A DNA stretch of 64,000 bases from Azorinus chamasolen (GCA_963576725.1 OY755237.1:67949472-68013471), one strand, 5' to 3'. Positions 33,363-46,148 are shown, numbered from the stretch's first letter. Numbers and translations: made by a program. The notes: generated by a model not told the origin, from the letters alone.

Positions 33363-33847
33363 AAACCGTGAAGACCCAGACCAGAGAGCTCTAGAGGAAC
33401 AGGAGCCCTCTGAACTGGGTTTGCACTGTTTGCATATTAAATGAGTGTACACGACAGGTAAAACTACTCCACTGATAGTCTTCAGAATACGTTATAAGTG
33501 CTGGGATGGGGTGTATGGAGTTGCAAAACCGTGCATACCCAGACCAGAGGGCTCCTGGAGGAGTAGGAGCGCTCTGATCTGGGTCTGCACTGTTTATTGA
33601 TTGAGTGTAAATGACAGGTAAAATACTCCACTGATAGTCTTCAGAATTAGTTATAAGTGCTGGGATGGGGTGTATGGAGTTGCAAAACCATGCAGACCCA
33701 GACCAGAGGGCTCCTGGAGGAATAAGGAGCCCTATGATCTGGGTCTACACTGTTTGCATATTGAATGAGTGTAAACGACAGGTAAAAATACTCCACTAAT
33801 AGTCTTCAGAATAAGTGCTGGGATGGGGTGTATGAAGTTGGAAAATA
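33363..33847. repeat. Three tandem ~160-bp units, each with a family A-like hairpin
   Basis: Units begin AAACCGTG or AAACCATG at 33363, 33526 and 33685. Each has ACCCAGACCAGAGGGCTCC and its mirror (GGAGCGCTCTGATCTGGGT in the middle unit), then GACAGGTAAAACTACTCCAC and GTGCTGGGATGGGGTGTATG. Confidence 0.88.
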
Positions 33848-34445
33848 GCAATCACTAACATAATATTATGAAGACTATTTTAGCTGTTGTCAACTATTCA
33901 CTGAAAAAAACAACATGTAGTTAAAGTTTATATTTAAAAAAGATAGTATTCATGAATTTTTGTCATTCACGTTTTATTTCCTTGTTTATAACCTTGCATG
34001 GATCGTTGACAACAACTTAAATAGGCTTCATATGTTATTTTAGGATTTCATTCATTGTTAACACAATCTACCCTAGTAAATAGCTTTACTTGGCATTAAC
34101 TAATAGTGTATCTGTGATAAGTACACCTGTCCTATGCAAATAGTATAAAGCCTGTCAACTGGTCATGTATTTATTATATGCCTTTATATACCACAGTAAC
34201 AAATAAATAGTTGTTTAAATCATTTCCTATCCAGAAATATTTGAGGCAGAACAAGAACTCTTTCATGCCCTCAGATATAACGCTGTGCTTATACATAACA
34301 TCACTCTTATTGAAAACGAGGTCTAGTATTTGGCTGATCAGATGAGACTCGGAAAGCTTGATATCACATAAAGGCATATAATATATACCCTTATCATTAT
34401 ATATTTCTATAAGAAGTGCTTGTGTAGTTTGTTAGATTTAAAAGG

Positions 34446-35060
34446 GGTGGTATGCAAAGATGGCAAGATTCTAAAACCGAATTTCACTTTTTTCAACCTT
34501 GTTGCATCGGATATTTTATGCCTTAGTCTGAAAAAAGTGAAAGTGGCAGGTTTTGAATATGTCATTCTTGATAAAAACCATTGAGAAGTCAATAACACAT
34601 TTGAAATATGTCTATTGTCTTTCTCAGCTTATTTTTGTGAGTTTTCTAACATGTTTTCTCTTGTTTGTACAGTTTCACCCTTGTTGCTCATGCTCAGTCT
34701 TTCTCAGTTTTGTTTTTTCTTTGTGTGTGAAATCCAAATTCCTCCTCATCTTTGTTAGATTCAAAGAGGTGGTATGCAATGATGGCAATATTCAAATCCG
34801 AATTTCTTCATTTTCAACCTTGTTGCACTGGATATTTTATGCCTCTGTCTGAAAGTGGTAGGTTTTGAATATGTCATTCTTGATTTAAACCATTGAGAAG
34901 TCAATTACACATTTGATATATGTCTATTGCCTTTCTCAGTTTTAGTTTTGTCACTTTTATAACATGTTTACTCTTGTTTGTACAGTTTGACCCCTGTTGC
35001 TCATGCTCAGTCTTTCTCAGTATTGTTTTCTGTTTTTGTATAAAATCCAAATTACACCCC
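34446..35060. repeat. Tandem duplication of a ~320-bp unit
   Basis: Copy 1 34446-34767 and copy 2 34768-about 35060 both start GGTGGTATGCAA and share CAACCTTGTTGCA, TTTTGAATATGTCATTCTTG and TTGCTCATGCTCAGTCTTTC in order. Small hydrophobic ORFs on both strands are in different frames in the two copies, so they are not conserved genes. Confidence 0.85.
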
Positions 35061-36992
35061 ATCTTATGAACGTGTCTTTTGTGCACAACTTCACCTTTGT
35101 TACCCACAGTCACATTTTACCTTTTACTCATTCAATAAAATATGTCAATCTGTTGATTTATGGAAAGTCCATGGTTCTACCAAATTGCTAAATCGTACTT
35201 AACACAGTATCTAAGTGCATCTTTTGTCTTGTACTTGTAATTTGCTTGATGTCAAAAATCATCTACATACTGTTACTATCAATATTATATAGTGACAAAT
35301 CTAAAGTTGATTTAACTGCTAGGTATTTCTTTACTCAACATGATTTAGATTTTGGTAAGACATGTCTATAGCTTGAATGACAAATAAATAGTATTTAATT
35401 GAGTAGCTCAATTACATACATTTTCTTTTTTTGTGTTTTCGTCTTGCTCGATCATACTAATGAAAGTGCCTTACAAACACAATATCATTTATTATGATTT
35501 TCATGTTAAAGATGTATGCTTTGTGATGCTGTGATAATATTTATATTGTGCCTTTCTTTCACCGGATATAATGACAGTTGTCACTAGTTGATAACTGTTT
35601 CAAAAATTTACCATTACCTTGTAAGGTCATTTCTTAAGCGGGCTGGCTATGTTGCTAAATGAGTAAATCCTTAACCCAATAACCTGTTTCTAGTTATGAA
35701 GACAGGTGTCCACTTTCAGCAGATTGAAAGTTCAGTAGAATGCGCCTAAAGGTGCTTTCTGCTTTATTTTCAGCCTACTTTAAGCTATCAACTGCTAGGA
35801 TATAGAATATATTTCTTATGGTATATGATCATGACTGTGAACCATTGAACTATGGAGGAAAATTTAATGTTCTTATATAAGAGAAAGACATCCCTTCAGT
35901 CTTCATGAATTATCAGCTAATTGTGCCTATTCATTTATGTATGCCATGGAACTTTTCTCTTCAGTACATGAGATAAAAAGGATGACATATCCATTGGTTT
36001 AGGCAAATTTCCGTTTGTTCTACTGTCTCTATCACAAACACAAACTTACATTGATAATTAATCATTTCGTGTTCAAGGCAGGTGGCATAAAATCAAATTG
36101 AGATCAAAACAGATAGCTCCTTCAGTAGCTTTCTGTCTTGCTTTTCTATTGTTATATGCTGTCGCCTGTCTTACAATCAATTAGCCTTTATTCTGTGATA
36201 GTCAGAAGGTTTTACTGAACAAACATGGACCGACCTGTAATATGCAGCTTTGTGCCAGTATTGTCTATTAAATGCAATTTCTTTTATTCTTCCCTAATGT
36301 TGATATTGAAACTGTTGCTCTGTAGTGTAAAAACTACGTATGTGTCTGTATGTGTCTTTCAGGATGTTATTCCAATAAAAGCAACACATCTGAGAAAGAA
36401 ATGTAGGAACATGTGTTTCTGAAGTTTGCAGATTCACTAATTGTTACTTTCCTTCTTGATTCTCTTTCTTTCATTTGAATGCATTTACTTTCTTTTAACC
36501 ATTTTCCACAAATTTTACCTATGTACATGATATGCGTTATACAAATACAAGTAAAAAGGTCCAAGACTGTAGTGCAGAATCCATCGTTTTTTAGGCTTCA
36601 ATTGTCCCCAAAAGCTATATCTCTCCCTCTTGGACCTCTTTTTATTTTGTAACTTTCGATTTAACTGTTACTTTCTTCAAATGATGCCATTCAAAATAAA
36701 TATACAAATCTTTATTTTGCTATCATGTTGTCTTTTGTACCTACACTAGTCAGCTTTAAGATCCCCAGGCCTTCAGCGCTTTCAGCGCTTTGATTACCTA
36801 TATGACTCGAGAAAGCGTTGACCGATGATACAAGTGCGCATGTCCACGATCAGAAACATTATATACATGCAATATAACTTGCCAGTTTCATAAGAATTAT
36901 TTTGAAACATGTGGTATTTTCTGCCAGTAGTACTTATCACATTAGAGGGGTTTTGCTCTATACACTAATATAATAACTATGCATTTCAAGTA
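35061..36992. other. Intergenic, nothing recognised
   Basis: AT-rich with only short ORFs. A short direct repeat of CTTTCAGCG lies at 36775-36791, and weak D-like fragments (CAGGTGGCATAAAATC) near 36080. No gene supported. Confidence 0.45.
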
Positions 36993-37195
36993 CAGTAGAA
37001 TATGTCTGAAGCGCCCATTAAAAAAGAGGTTTAATTATGGGTATGTAAGGCAGACGGTAGCTTAATGCATGATAAAAGTAATACAGAAAGGTCATATAGC
37101 AGCTTTCTGCATTACCTTTGACCTGCATTAAACAACTACATGCTTTTTAAGACACATATGTTCAAAAAAACAAATGGCCGCTTAAGTACATGTAG
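36993..37195. mobile_element. Tc1/mariner-like MITE, family D
   Basis: Starts TACAGTAGAATATGTCTGA. Hairpin arms are GGTAGCTTAATGCATGATAA and the reverse GACCTGCATTAAACAACTAC. The right end is eroded after GGCCGCTTAAGTACATG. Confidence 0.6.
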
Positions 37196-38089
37196 ATGTC
37201 CCTAATCATGTTACGACATGCAATATTAGAATACAATAGTATAATAACTAGGTATTTAAAACATGCAGACTGTTAATGTCTTGAATCCAGGTAACCCATA
37301 AATCTGTGTGATTGGTGTTGTCACTGTCATTGTTTCACACTGTGTTACCTCTGTAAGTCACTTATATTGATTTTAGTACATCAGAGTTATGGCTCCTTAT
37401 TTTCCAAATTATTCACTTTTTCTGTCTGTCTGGAGGCGAATCTCTCTCAGAAACGGTTTGGAATGTTTGTTTGTAACGTAGTGAAAATGTTTAGAACTAA
37501 AAGGAAATATCGCACTGCCACTCATATTGAAGTTGAGTTATGTTCCTTTATGAAATGCTCAACCTTTTTGCCCGTCTTAGTCATATCTCAGTAACTGTTT
37601 GGAGATTATCAAATCAAGTTTTTGTAAATTTTTAGTACCTTAAATAAATTCCGTCATTTGATTATTACTCAAATGTAGTTTTGAACATAGTGTTATTGCA
37701 CTTTGTTTGCAAAACAACTTTTTGTCTCCGGTCAATAATTCTGGCCTGAATACTGAGGCCAGCTCTTTTTTGGCGGTGGCTACCAATTCAGAGAAGTTAT
37801 ATCTAGCAATATGTAGAACTAATCTTATTTTGATACATGTATATAAGGTTGCATATGTATGGGTATATGTGAAATTCTTTCGATGATTTTTTATCATTTG
37901 GGTTCTTTGAGTGGAACGTATGAAGCAATAAGGCCAAACACTCAAAGTAAATGTTTCGTTTAAATGTTACATGGTATAATTTCCATAAAAAGATAATTAT
38001 TGGTAGTAAACATTGTGATTATATAATTGCTACATGTATGATTCTATCATTTATCGTCTGGAACAATAGTTTACAATTTTATACGATGT
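37196..38089. other. Intergenic, possible old repeat
   Basis: 37340-37660 contains phrases such as AGTTATGGCTCCTTA and TCAGAAACGGTTTGG, similar in style to the dispersed repeat at 42996. Otherwise no feature. Confidence 0.35.
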
Positions 38090-38308
38090 AAAACTGTGCT
38101 GGGTGGTGGATCTTGGTGGTTTGGATAACCCAATCTCTTTGAAACCACCCGAATTGCGGCTCTGGACAGCAATGTGTGTCGCATTCAGTGCCAGTTGATG
38201 TCTAAAACGCATTTCTTTGACATATTTTACTAGGACATTACTAGGCCAATTAAGGAAATGTAGCTAATAATTATCAATCATGATGACTGCTGTCTTGGCC
38301 ACAGAGTG

Positions 38309-38347
<39 letters not shown>

Positions 38348-38460
38348 GCATTGTGCTGAGTGGTGGATATAGATGGTAGGGTTAACCCAATCCCTTTGAA
38401 ACCACCCGGATTGCGGCTCGGGACAACATTGTGTGTCTCATTCAGTGTCAGTTGATCTAG
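38090..38460. repeat. Direct repeat pair around a (GT)n tract
   Basis: 38097-38203 and 38353-38456 share GTGCTGRGTGGTGGAT, ACCCAATCYCTTTGAAACCA, CGGCTC and CATTCAGTG-CAGTTGAT. Between them is (GT)n at 38310-38346. Confidence 0.8.
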
Positions 38461-39015
38461 TTTCAGTTTAGTTTCAGTTTACGATACTCCTTTGCCAATT
38501 TTGCATACTGGGTGTATATATTGGTGGTTTGTTTGTAATTTTTGTAATGCATTGTATAGTTTATATGCATTAGCTACACAATTGACCTATTCCGTAAACC
38601 CATCGTCCTACATATGTAGGGCAACATCTTATGTATAGTGTTGTATGCCATACATAAACCCAATCCTGGCTCTAGGTCGAAACTGTATGGCGTACTGACA
38701 CTGTACGTTATATAATGTTGCATTTGGGTTTTGGTGACATCAGTGGATGGACACAATATAGTCACATGTAGTATGCGTCTATTTCCCCTGGTATACGGAC
38801 ATACAAACGTACAGGAAAGGATAATTCTGTTTTATATATCATTCCTAAATTAAATCTATTTTTAATATTTTTATCGATATCTCTATCTTTAATTCCATTT
38901 GTCTTAAATATTCTATACGCATTGTATGTATTCAATTTTGTACATGCAATTCAATCATGTGAAGCGCTTTTGAACGCAAATATCCTGTGTGAAAAGAGCG
39001 CTCTATAAATGTGGT

Positions 39016-39017
<2 letters not shown>

Positions 39018-39046
<29 letters not shown>

Positions 39047-39050
39047 TGAA

Positions 39051-39088
<38 letters not shown>

Positions 39089-39098
39089 TAATAATAAA
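39018..39098. repeat. (AAT)n microsatellite
   Basis: About 26 units of AAT with two point changes. Confidence 0.97.
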
Positions 39099-39104
39099 CT
39101 ACTT

Positions 39105-39318
39105 TAACCTTTGCTTTGCGGGCCAAGAGTCACAAATGGCATTTGCATACAGTATATACCAATATTAGAGGACTCCTAGAAGATCCCTATTATTAGGGTC
39201 TCACTGTTTTTCATGTAACACTTTTCTGCTGAAAAAAACCCCCTAAATATTACCGTTAGCTTGACCTGTTCGAATGTTGGAATAGTCCATTTGAAAAGTA
39301 AACCGCAGCAAGGGTTAA
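39105..39318. mobile_element. TTAA-type MITE, family L
   Basis: Right end CCGCAGCAAGGG followed by TTAA (39315-39318); left end near AACCTTTGCTTTGCGGG. A degenerate hairpin is centred on CTCCTAGAAG (about 39150-39205). The element at 48770-48945 is related. Confidence 0.6.
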
Positions 39319-40756
39319 TATATACATGTTTCTGATTTAAACCCATGTAAAATGCATGGCTACGTTTGCGTCTGACTTTAATTCAACCTGTCTGACACGC
39401 ATGTTTCTTCGAACTTAAATCAGATTTAATCTAGCAGATAATTTATTCCGCAACTGAATATTGGCTTTGTACGCTTGGGAATATTGTCTCTGTACTATAG
39501 GTGGTAATTTGTATATAAGTTATTACTGTTCATACTTTTCTTGTTTTTAACACTTCGCCTGTTTCAGCGTAACTTTCTTGCAATAAACATATGTTGAACA
39601 GACCAGGTTGAACGTTTATGCGTGTCTGATCTAGATCCACACTGGTTGCCACGAATATTATATTACTTCAAAATATGAGGATACAGAAAACAGCATTATT
39701 TTTTCTGATGTTGTAGATTACAACAGAAAAAACAGGAATTACCTGGCATAGCATACCAAGAGTTAACTATAACACATTAAATTGTTGTCCATTATTCATC
39801 TGGATATCTGTATTATCGGAAATAATAGATCATGCCATTTCTTTATTCTGAATTCAGAATATCTTTTCCAGAAAAAATGACATACTGTACAGATGCAGAT
39901 CAGAGAGTTACATCTGCACTTCTCTTATCTGAGTCTCCGCTTAATGGAACTATTGAGAATATACCATTTCAATTTAAAATGAAATCAGATATTAAGCTAA
40001 ACCTTCGTAATGTGTTATTATGATTTGTTTGGAATGTTTTTGTCTTGTGAGGATCCTAGGAAAGATAAATTTATAGATTAATTGAGTTACTCTCAGGCCT
40101 TGCATTCATTCATTCATTCATTCCATTCGTCTTTCATAAAGATAAACAGTTTGGATCCAAAATAGGTGATGAATAACTTAATGTCTAATCAGGTTAAATT
40201 GGTTTACACTTAAACTGCATTTTTCAAAATTTAAAGCAGAGAACATTTAATTTTAACTAATAGATCTACTGAGCTAAATGACGTCACAAACATGTGGCTA
40301 TACATCTACATGAATCAGGGTCAAATGGTATTTAGCCTATGCATTTCATTTTTTCGTGCAACACTTAAGATATCTTTATTAACTCTTTGGATGCTAATTG
40401 CAAATCTAAACTATGTTAACAGATTGGATCCAGATTAGACGCAAAGTTGCTCGGAGTTTTATCAGGGCCTGAATGCGTATCCTTGAAAATTGATTTGTTG
40501 TGATGTGCATATAGATCTATGTTTTGCTGTATTGTATTTGTATGACATGGTTCTGTTTGAGGGCCTCAATGTAGATTGGGCATTATGATTTATTGAGCTA
40601 CCCTCATTAAATAAAGTATTTCATTCATTCATTTATTTATTTAGTGAGTTGTAACACTGATTCATGGTTAGAACATAATTACTGTTTTGTAATTTCTCAT
40701 TCGAAGCATATGTAAAAAATGAAAAAGTAGAGTAGATCTAGCAATTTTCCGCATAT

Positions 40757-40759
<3 letters not shown>
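39319..40759. other. Intergenic, no gene seen
   Basis: Holds eroded B/A-type hairpins (about 39595-39650, 39880-39945, 40425-40475) and short (ATTC)n tracts near 40104 and 40622. No coding signature. Confidence 0.4.

Positions 40760-40850
<91 letters not shown>
40760..40850. repeat. (TA)n microsatellite
   Basis: About 45 uninterrupted TA units. Confidence 0.98.
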
Positions 40851-40852
<2 letters not shown>

Positions 40853-41181
40853 TAAAAAGAAAGTCCAGAGCAAGAAAATTATATTGAAAAGATAAACTGA
40901 CACCACTTGTGAAGATTTACATTATATATATATATATATAAATAATGACGACCTTGTGCAATGGGTGAATATATGATTGCTTGTGAGAACAGTTTTGATC
41001 CAGATCAGACACCGAGTTACTCGATGTTTCATATGTATCCAATCTGTTTGATACACGACCTATGTTTTAGAGGATATTGAAAGAAAGCCCATTCTGGAAC
41101 TAAAGCAGACGACAATAATTGCAGACGAAATTTATTTTTCGATGTTATGAGGTTTTACTGCACTCCTCTGTTTATGTGAAA

Positions 41182-41389
41182 TACAGTAAAACTTCGATTA
41201 TTCGAACACTAAAATACGTATTATTATCGATCTTTAAGACAGGTGGCAGCTTAATTCATGGTGAAAGTCATGCAGAAAGCTCCTCTAGGAGCTTTCTGCA
41301 TGACTTTCACCATGCATTAAGCAGCCACCTGCCTAAAAGGGTCTAAATTCTTCTATACCGAAAATTCGAATAATCGAGGTTTTACTGTA
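41182..41389. mobile_element. Tc1/mariner-like MITE, family D, near-perfect hairpin
   Basis: TACAGTAAAACTTCGATTAT to ATAATCGAGGTTTTACTGTA, TA at both ends. The central palindrome (about 41242-41333) pairs GGTGAAAGTCATGCAGAAAG with CTTTCTGCATGACTTTCACC around GCTCCTCTAGGAGC. Confidence 0.9.
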
Positions 41390-41619
41390 CATACATGTAC
41401 CATGATATAAATCATTTGGTTTTTTTTATCTTGTGTGACGTCAATATTCTTTTCGGTCAGTTACAGTTAACTTTTCTAATAGCCTTTTAGAACGTAAAAT
41501 ACCCGGATTGCTTTTTCTAGAAAAAAAGTTTGAACGAGATTTTTTATTTGTTTATGCAGGACACATAACATTTTGTTTTTATTATGATAGGGATTTAGGG
41601 AATACATGTACAACAGAAT

Positions 41620-41820
41620 CACGCTAAAGCGACTGCTTCATCAATTTATTTATATAGGAGTCTTTTAAAGCAGGTGGTCGCTTAATGCCGGGCAAAATTA
41701 ATGCAAAAAGCTCCCGTGTGAGTTTTTTTTCCTAACTTTCATCCTTCATTAAGCTACCGCCTGTCTGAGAAATCAAGAAATAGACATTGCTTGTATGGGC
41801 GCTTTAGATAGGTTCTACTG
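41620..41820. mobile_element. Tc1/mariner-like MITE, family D, degenerate
   Basis: CAGGTGGTCGCTTAATGCCG and the reverse TTCATTAAGCTACCGCCTG, ending GATAGGTTCTACTGTG. Confidence 0.6.
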
Positions 41821-42155
41821 TGTATTTTCCGTGGTTGAGAGGACTTATGAATTGTTGTTCAACTTCTCAGCTGAATGTAGACGACAAAACACGCCAGAAA
41901 TTAAACATTCATAATTATTAGCGAGACACAACGTGTTTTGTTATACAACTGTTTTTCATAGACTGGTATTACCACGTTTTACATGTTATGAAGTCATTTT
42001 ATAATGTTATACGGTCGTCCTTAATCACTATCTACATTTTTAAAACGTTTTACATACAGTTCATCATCTCTACAGCGACCATTTGATTAAATAATATAAG
42101 ATGTTTTTTATCCTTTGAGAGACGAACTTTTAAAGTGGAATGGTACATAATTATA

Positions 42156-42363
42156 TACAGTAAAACTTCTCTATAACGGCCACTGAATTACATCAAGTAT
42201 TTTGTGTTAAAGGCAGATGGCTGCTTAAAGCAAGGTGAATGTAAAACAGAACGCTCCTATAGGAGCGTTCTGTTTTACGTTCACCTTGCTTTAAGCAACC
42301 ACCTACCCTAAATACCAACTAATTAACACAATTTAGTGGCCGTTATAGAGAGGTTTTACTGTA
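42156..42363. mobile_element. Tc1/mariner-like MITE, family C, near-perfect palindrome
   Basis: TA at 42156-42157 and 42362-42363; ends CAGTAAAACTTCTCTATAAC and GTTATAGAGAGGTTTTACTG. The core pairs GCTGCTTAAAGCAAGGTGAA with its mirror around GCTCCTATAGGAGC. 208 bp including TA. Sister copies at 47285, 54050, 57172 and 60420. Confidence 0.92.
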
Positions 42364-42426
42364 ACACTAAAGTCCATTCATGTTGAAAAGTTTTGGGAGG
42401 ATATTAAATGACTCCTCATTCATTTC

Positions 42427-42428
<2 letters not shown>

Positions 42429-42477
<49 letters not shown>

Positions 42478-42540
42478 CATTCATTCATTCATTCATTCAT
42501 TCATTCATTCATTCATTCATTCATTCATTCATTCATTCAT
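42429..42540. repeat. (GATT)n followed by (ATTC)n
   Basis: About 12 units of ATTG/GATT switch at 42477 to about 16 units of ATTC. The two halves differ by strand of a related motif. Confidence 0.97.
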
Positions 42541-42605
42541 CTAAGAGTACTTGGATAATGGTCTACATTGTTAACATTTTCCTTCATAAATCTGCGTTTC
42601 TGTGC

Positions 42606-42680
42606 CTTTGCAAACAGAGTAGAGTCAGATCAGACAGCTCCTACATAAGCCGTCTGATCAGGGTCCGCTCTGTTTGCTTA
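42606..42680. mobile_element. TTAA-type MITE hairpin core, family A
   Basis: GCAAACAGAGTAGAGTCAGA ... GATCAGGGTCCGCTCTGTTT around CTCCTACATAAG. Outer ends unclear; the right arm continues to about 42760. Confidence 0.7.
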
Positions 42681-42995
42681 TGGAATAATTTAGATATACT
42701 GAACAAATTTTCTAATTGGTCATCCGTTTATCTTAATATTTTTAAAACTAATTAATATTGTTTTCTTAAACTCTTCTTCCTTGTATGCATATTACAGTTG
42801 CATACAAGCGTCTGGTTTTCATATTTTGGTCAAAATACAACATGACCAATTAGAAATTTTGCTCAGTTATACATTTCTACAGATTCTGCCAGGGCCAAAT
42901 GACAGCGCGGACAGCGCGCTCCACATTTTTACTGTTGGATAGTGTAGTGGAAGCCATAACTATTTGTGTCATTAATAATATATTTTAAGTCGAAA

Positions 42996-43293
42996 AGGGG
43001 ACCTAACTATGGCAAAATTAATTTAAGGGTCACCGGCTCTTGTAAAATCGGTTCCCCTTGTAATAGTAAACATGCATACCAAATTTTAATCAAATATCTT
43101 AAACGTTTCTGAGACATGAATCTTAACATAAAACTTAACCAACAATGAAAATTCTAATTCGAAAAAGAGGCATAACTTTTAATGTTACCTACCCTTGTGA
43201 ATGTTCCCCTTGTGATAGTAAACATGCATACCAAATTTGAACCAAATATCTTGACAGTTTCTGAGACATGGACCGTAACATAAAACTTATAAA
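42996..43293. repeat. Two diverged copies of a ~140-bp dispersed repeat
   Basis: 42996-43141 and 43161-43293 share GTTCCCCTTGTRATAGTAAA, CATGCATACCAAATTT, CAAATATCTT and TTTCTGAGACATG. No coding frame conserved. Confidence 0.75.
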
Positions 43294-43904
43294 ACCTGTA
43301 TAGTTTGCTTAAGCATATGACAGTTTAGAATACCAAGTTTCTCTCGCCCTTGTATTCTGTCTGAATCCCTTTGTCACTATACCAATAATTAAACTAAATT
43401 AAACAAATAAGTACAGTTAAAAAGCAGCAGACGAAAGTGTGGGCAGACACCAATTTCTATAGCAAGGTAAGGGATAAAAAGGCGCCAAATTAGATCATTT
43501 TCGCCGTAGGCGAATTAAATGGCGTCTTGATAACGTTTGATCGCCAAAAGGGTTAAACAAATCAGAGACAATACAAAATGGAGCAGATCAGCGTTTGTGT
43601 TGACAGCGATAAAGGACCGGGAGTCACGTTCGGTAAAATGAAATACTAGATTAACAATATGATATCGATGTATTGTCACGCGTTGAAGAAGATGCAGGAC
43701 CGAAATGACCACAAACAGGATACCGCGTACTTTTTAAAGACGCCATTTTCATCAGTCGTCTGTCGTAGCCAATTAATCATTTTTAAAAGTGCAGTTCACG
43801 GGTGTGCTAGTATATTTGCAACAAAAGTAGACACTTATCAGTGGGCTCCTAGACGAGCTCTCTGATCAAGGTCTATATTGTTCTCCTTCAGCAATGTTAA
43901 CCCT

Positions 43905-44136
43905 TTCCTCTAGCAATGTTAACCCTTTCCTTCAGGAATATTCATTTAAGAAACAATTACTTCATGAATATTGATTAGATGAATTGTTATACTGGTATAT
44001 GAACACGAACGTTTGGGCCATGACAGAGACTATAGAATTATGTCTATATCATATCAGACGCAAGCAGCGCGGATCTGATCAGACGGCTCCTGGTCTGGGT
44101 CTATTCTGTTTGTAAAGGCGTAGAAATGCGTATTAA
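43905..44136. mobile_element. TTAA-type MITE, family A', truncated hairpin
   Basis: Left CCCTTTCCTTCAGGAATATT, right GTAGAAATGCGTATTAA. The second hairpin arm is shortened (GATCAGACGGCTCCTGGTCT). Confidence 0.6.
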
Positions 44137-44361
44137 CCCATTACCTCATAGGCTATTTTTAGATCCAACCGATTTGAATAAATCTACCGAAAAGGAGTAT
44201 TAACTAGAGAAAAGGAAAATTTTAGAATTTTGTAGTCTGAAACCATTGTGATAAATAGAGCATTTGCTCCTATAGGAGCAAATGCTCTATTTATCACAAT
44301 GGTTTCACAAAGTGATTTTTACAGAGTCGTCAAAAGTCGTCACTATGAGGGAATTGGTTAA
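44133..44361. mobile_element. TTAA-type MITE, family E
   Basis: TTAA at 44133-44136 and 44358-44361. The palindrome pairs GAAACCATTGTGATAAATAG and AGCATTTGCTCC with their exact mirrors (about 44249-44309). The left TTAA is shared with the end of the preceding A' element. Confidence 0.9.
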
Positions 44362-44704
44362 TGGAGTAGCCCTTCCATACGCTATCGTTAGACATTGATG
44401 GGTAATTCCTCTTGTCGCAGTGTCGTAAAACACAACTCACTCACTCACTCATTCCTCCTTTTAACTTCAGCATTTAATAGAACATGTATTAACTACAGTA
44501 TGTAACCATTTCCCTGATGAATATTCGTGTAAGAAGAAGCGAAAACAATATTTTTATGGGTTATTAATAAGCTGATTTTTCATAATGACATTCTGACGAA
44601 TTGGAGTTTAGACAATAACAGAAGCTGAAGTATCGTATATACGCATGTATATTACATGTAGTTTATATGCAAACAGGACATTCATACACGGATCTGACTA
44701 CTGC

Positions 44705-44949
44705 TTAACCCTTTCGGCGCAAACTTTCTAATTGTCGTCTGCAATCCAAGTTTGTTAAATCATTCAGTAAAATAAGGAAATGAGATAAATAAATGCAAAT
44801 TTTAAGGAATAAAGCACATATATAGAAATAGAGATTGAGACAAATAGTGAAGTCCCTGATCAGACGCCACCTTGAAAAGGCGGCGTCTGATCTGGGACTG
44901 CACTATTTGTCGGGGTGCATTTATGCGACTGCGGCGGCGACAGGGTTAA
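44705..44949. mobile_element. TTAA-type MITE, family F
   Basis: TTAA at both ends; CCCTTTCGGCGC start. The hairpin at about 44855-44890 is GATCAGACGCCACCTT / AAGGCGGCGTCTGATC. Second copy of the 26592 family. Confidence 0.85.
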
Positions 44950-45292
44950 TGTGTCGTCTGATCTGGGTCTAATCTGTTTGCAAAGGGGTCATCAGGCATC
45001 TGTATCAGGTAAAAAAAAGGGGGGGGGGTAACAATGATCATGGAATTACAGCATACCCAAATCAGATTGTATATTTGTTCCTTTAGTTGTTGCTTTTTTG
45101 TTAAAAAGTGGGGTTTTATTGGATTTCTTTTAAATACATAATGAGAATGTCAATCAGTGTTTATTCTGATGAGATGCCGAGTTACTCAACGACTCATCTG
45201 GTTCTTAACTGTTTGCAAAAGTTGTCACGTTATATGTAGCCTAATTATCATAAAGAGGTTATACTCGTACATTACGTGATTAGAATACACGG

Positions 45293-45512
45293 TACAATGA
45301 AATCTCGTTAATCTGGACTTCGCTATTCCATAAATTTAGTAAATAAAAATTGATAACGATTTAGACATGTGCTTAATGCAGAGTGAAAGTCATGCAGAAA
45401 GCTCCTACAGGAGCTTTCTGCATGACTTTCACACTGCATTAAGCTCTCACCTGGCTTTAAGAACGATAATGATACGTATTTAAGTGTTCGGCTTAGCGAG
45501 GTGTTACTACAA
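45293..45512. mobile_element. Tc1/mariner-like MITE, family D variant
   Basis: Core GTGAAAGTCATGCAGAAAGC / GCTTTCTGCATGACTTTCAC around TCCTACAGGA. Outer arms (CTCGTTAATCTGGACTTCGC ... GGCTTAGCGAGGTGTTAC) are more diverged. Confidence 0.75.
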
Positions 45513-45718
45513 TAGCTTATTTGACATGCATTTTTACGATTAGCCCTGGGTCATCATAGAGAATGCTTAGGCTGGGGATATTATTTGCAGCTTAAGTCAC
45601 AAGGATAGACTGTATTCATGCATGTAACTACCTCGAAGGACAGATGACGGAAAAGTGATCCTAGATGACTTACTTTAGACAGCTCTAACAACTTTATTCC
45701 ACCGGAGATTTACGCTTA

Positions 45719-46029
45719 ACCCTTTACTCCATGAATATTAATGTAAGAAATAATGTGTGTATGAATATTATTCAGCTTATGTTTTGTAAGGACATGTTAA
45801 CAAAATGAATTGTTTTCACAACAGGAAACAGTAGAAACAGGTATATTATATAATCAATAAGGGAGCATTAACTATAGAAAAGGAGGATTTTAGAATTGTG
45901 TAAGTTTTGAAACCATTGTGATAAGTAGAGTATTTGGTCCTATGGAGCAAATGCTCCATTTATCACACTGGTTTCAATATGTGACTTTTATAGAGGCGTC
46001 AAAATGCCCCAATAGGAGGGAATGTGTTA
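45719..46029. mobile_element. Chimeric A'/E MITE
   Basis: The left end is family A' (CCCTTTACTCCATGAATATT); the rest is family E (GGGAGCATTAACTATAG, then hairpin GAAACCATTGTGATAAG). It ends GGGAATGTG followed by TTAA. Confidence 0.6.
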
Positions 46030-46148
46030 AACTCGTAAACATATTCTCAGACAAAAAATGACATATATCGTCATAGCAACAATTTAAATCACTGACGTCA
46101 TAAGGTGAAACCTGTCTGGTAACATTTACCATAGTAGTAATTAGTCAT

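Noticed and set aside
33363..33847. CRISPR-like array
   Set aside because: Three 160-bp tandem units with internal hairpins in a eukaryotic repeat context, with no unique spacers.
34174..35191. Several small hydrophobic ORFs on both strands
   Set aside because: They lie in a tandem duplication and are not kept in the same frame in both copies.
40697..40906. ORF of Tyr-Ile repeats
   Set aside because: Translation of the (TA)n tract.
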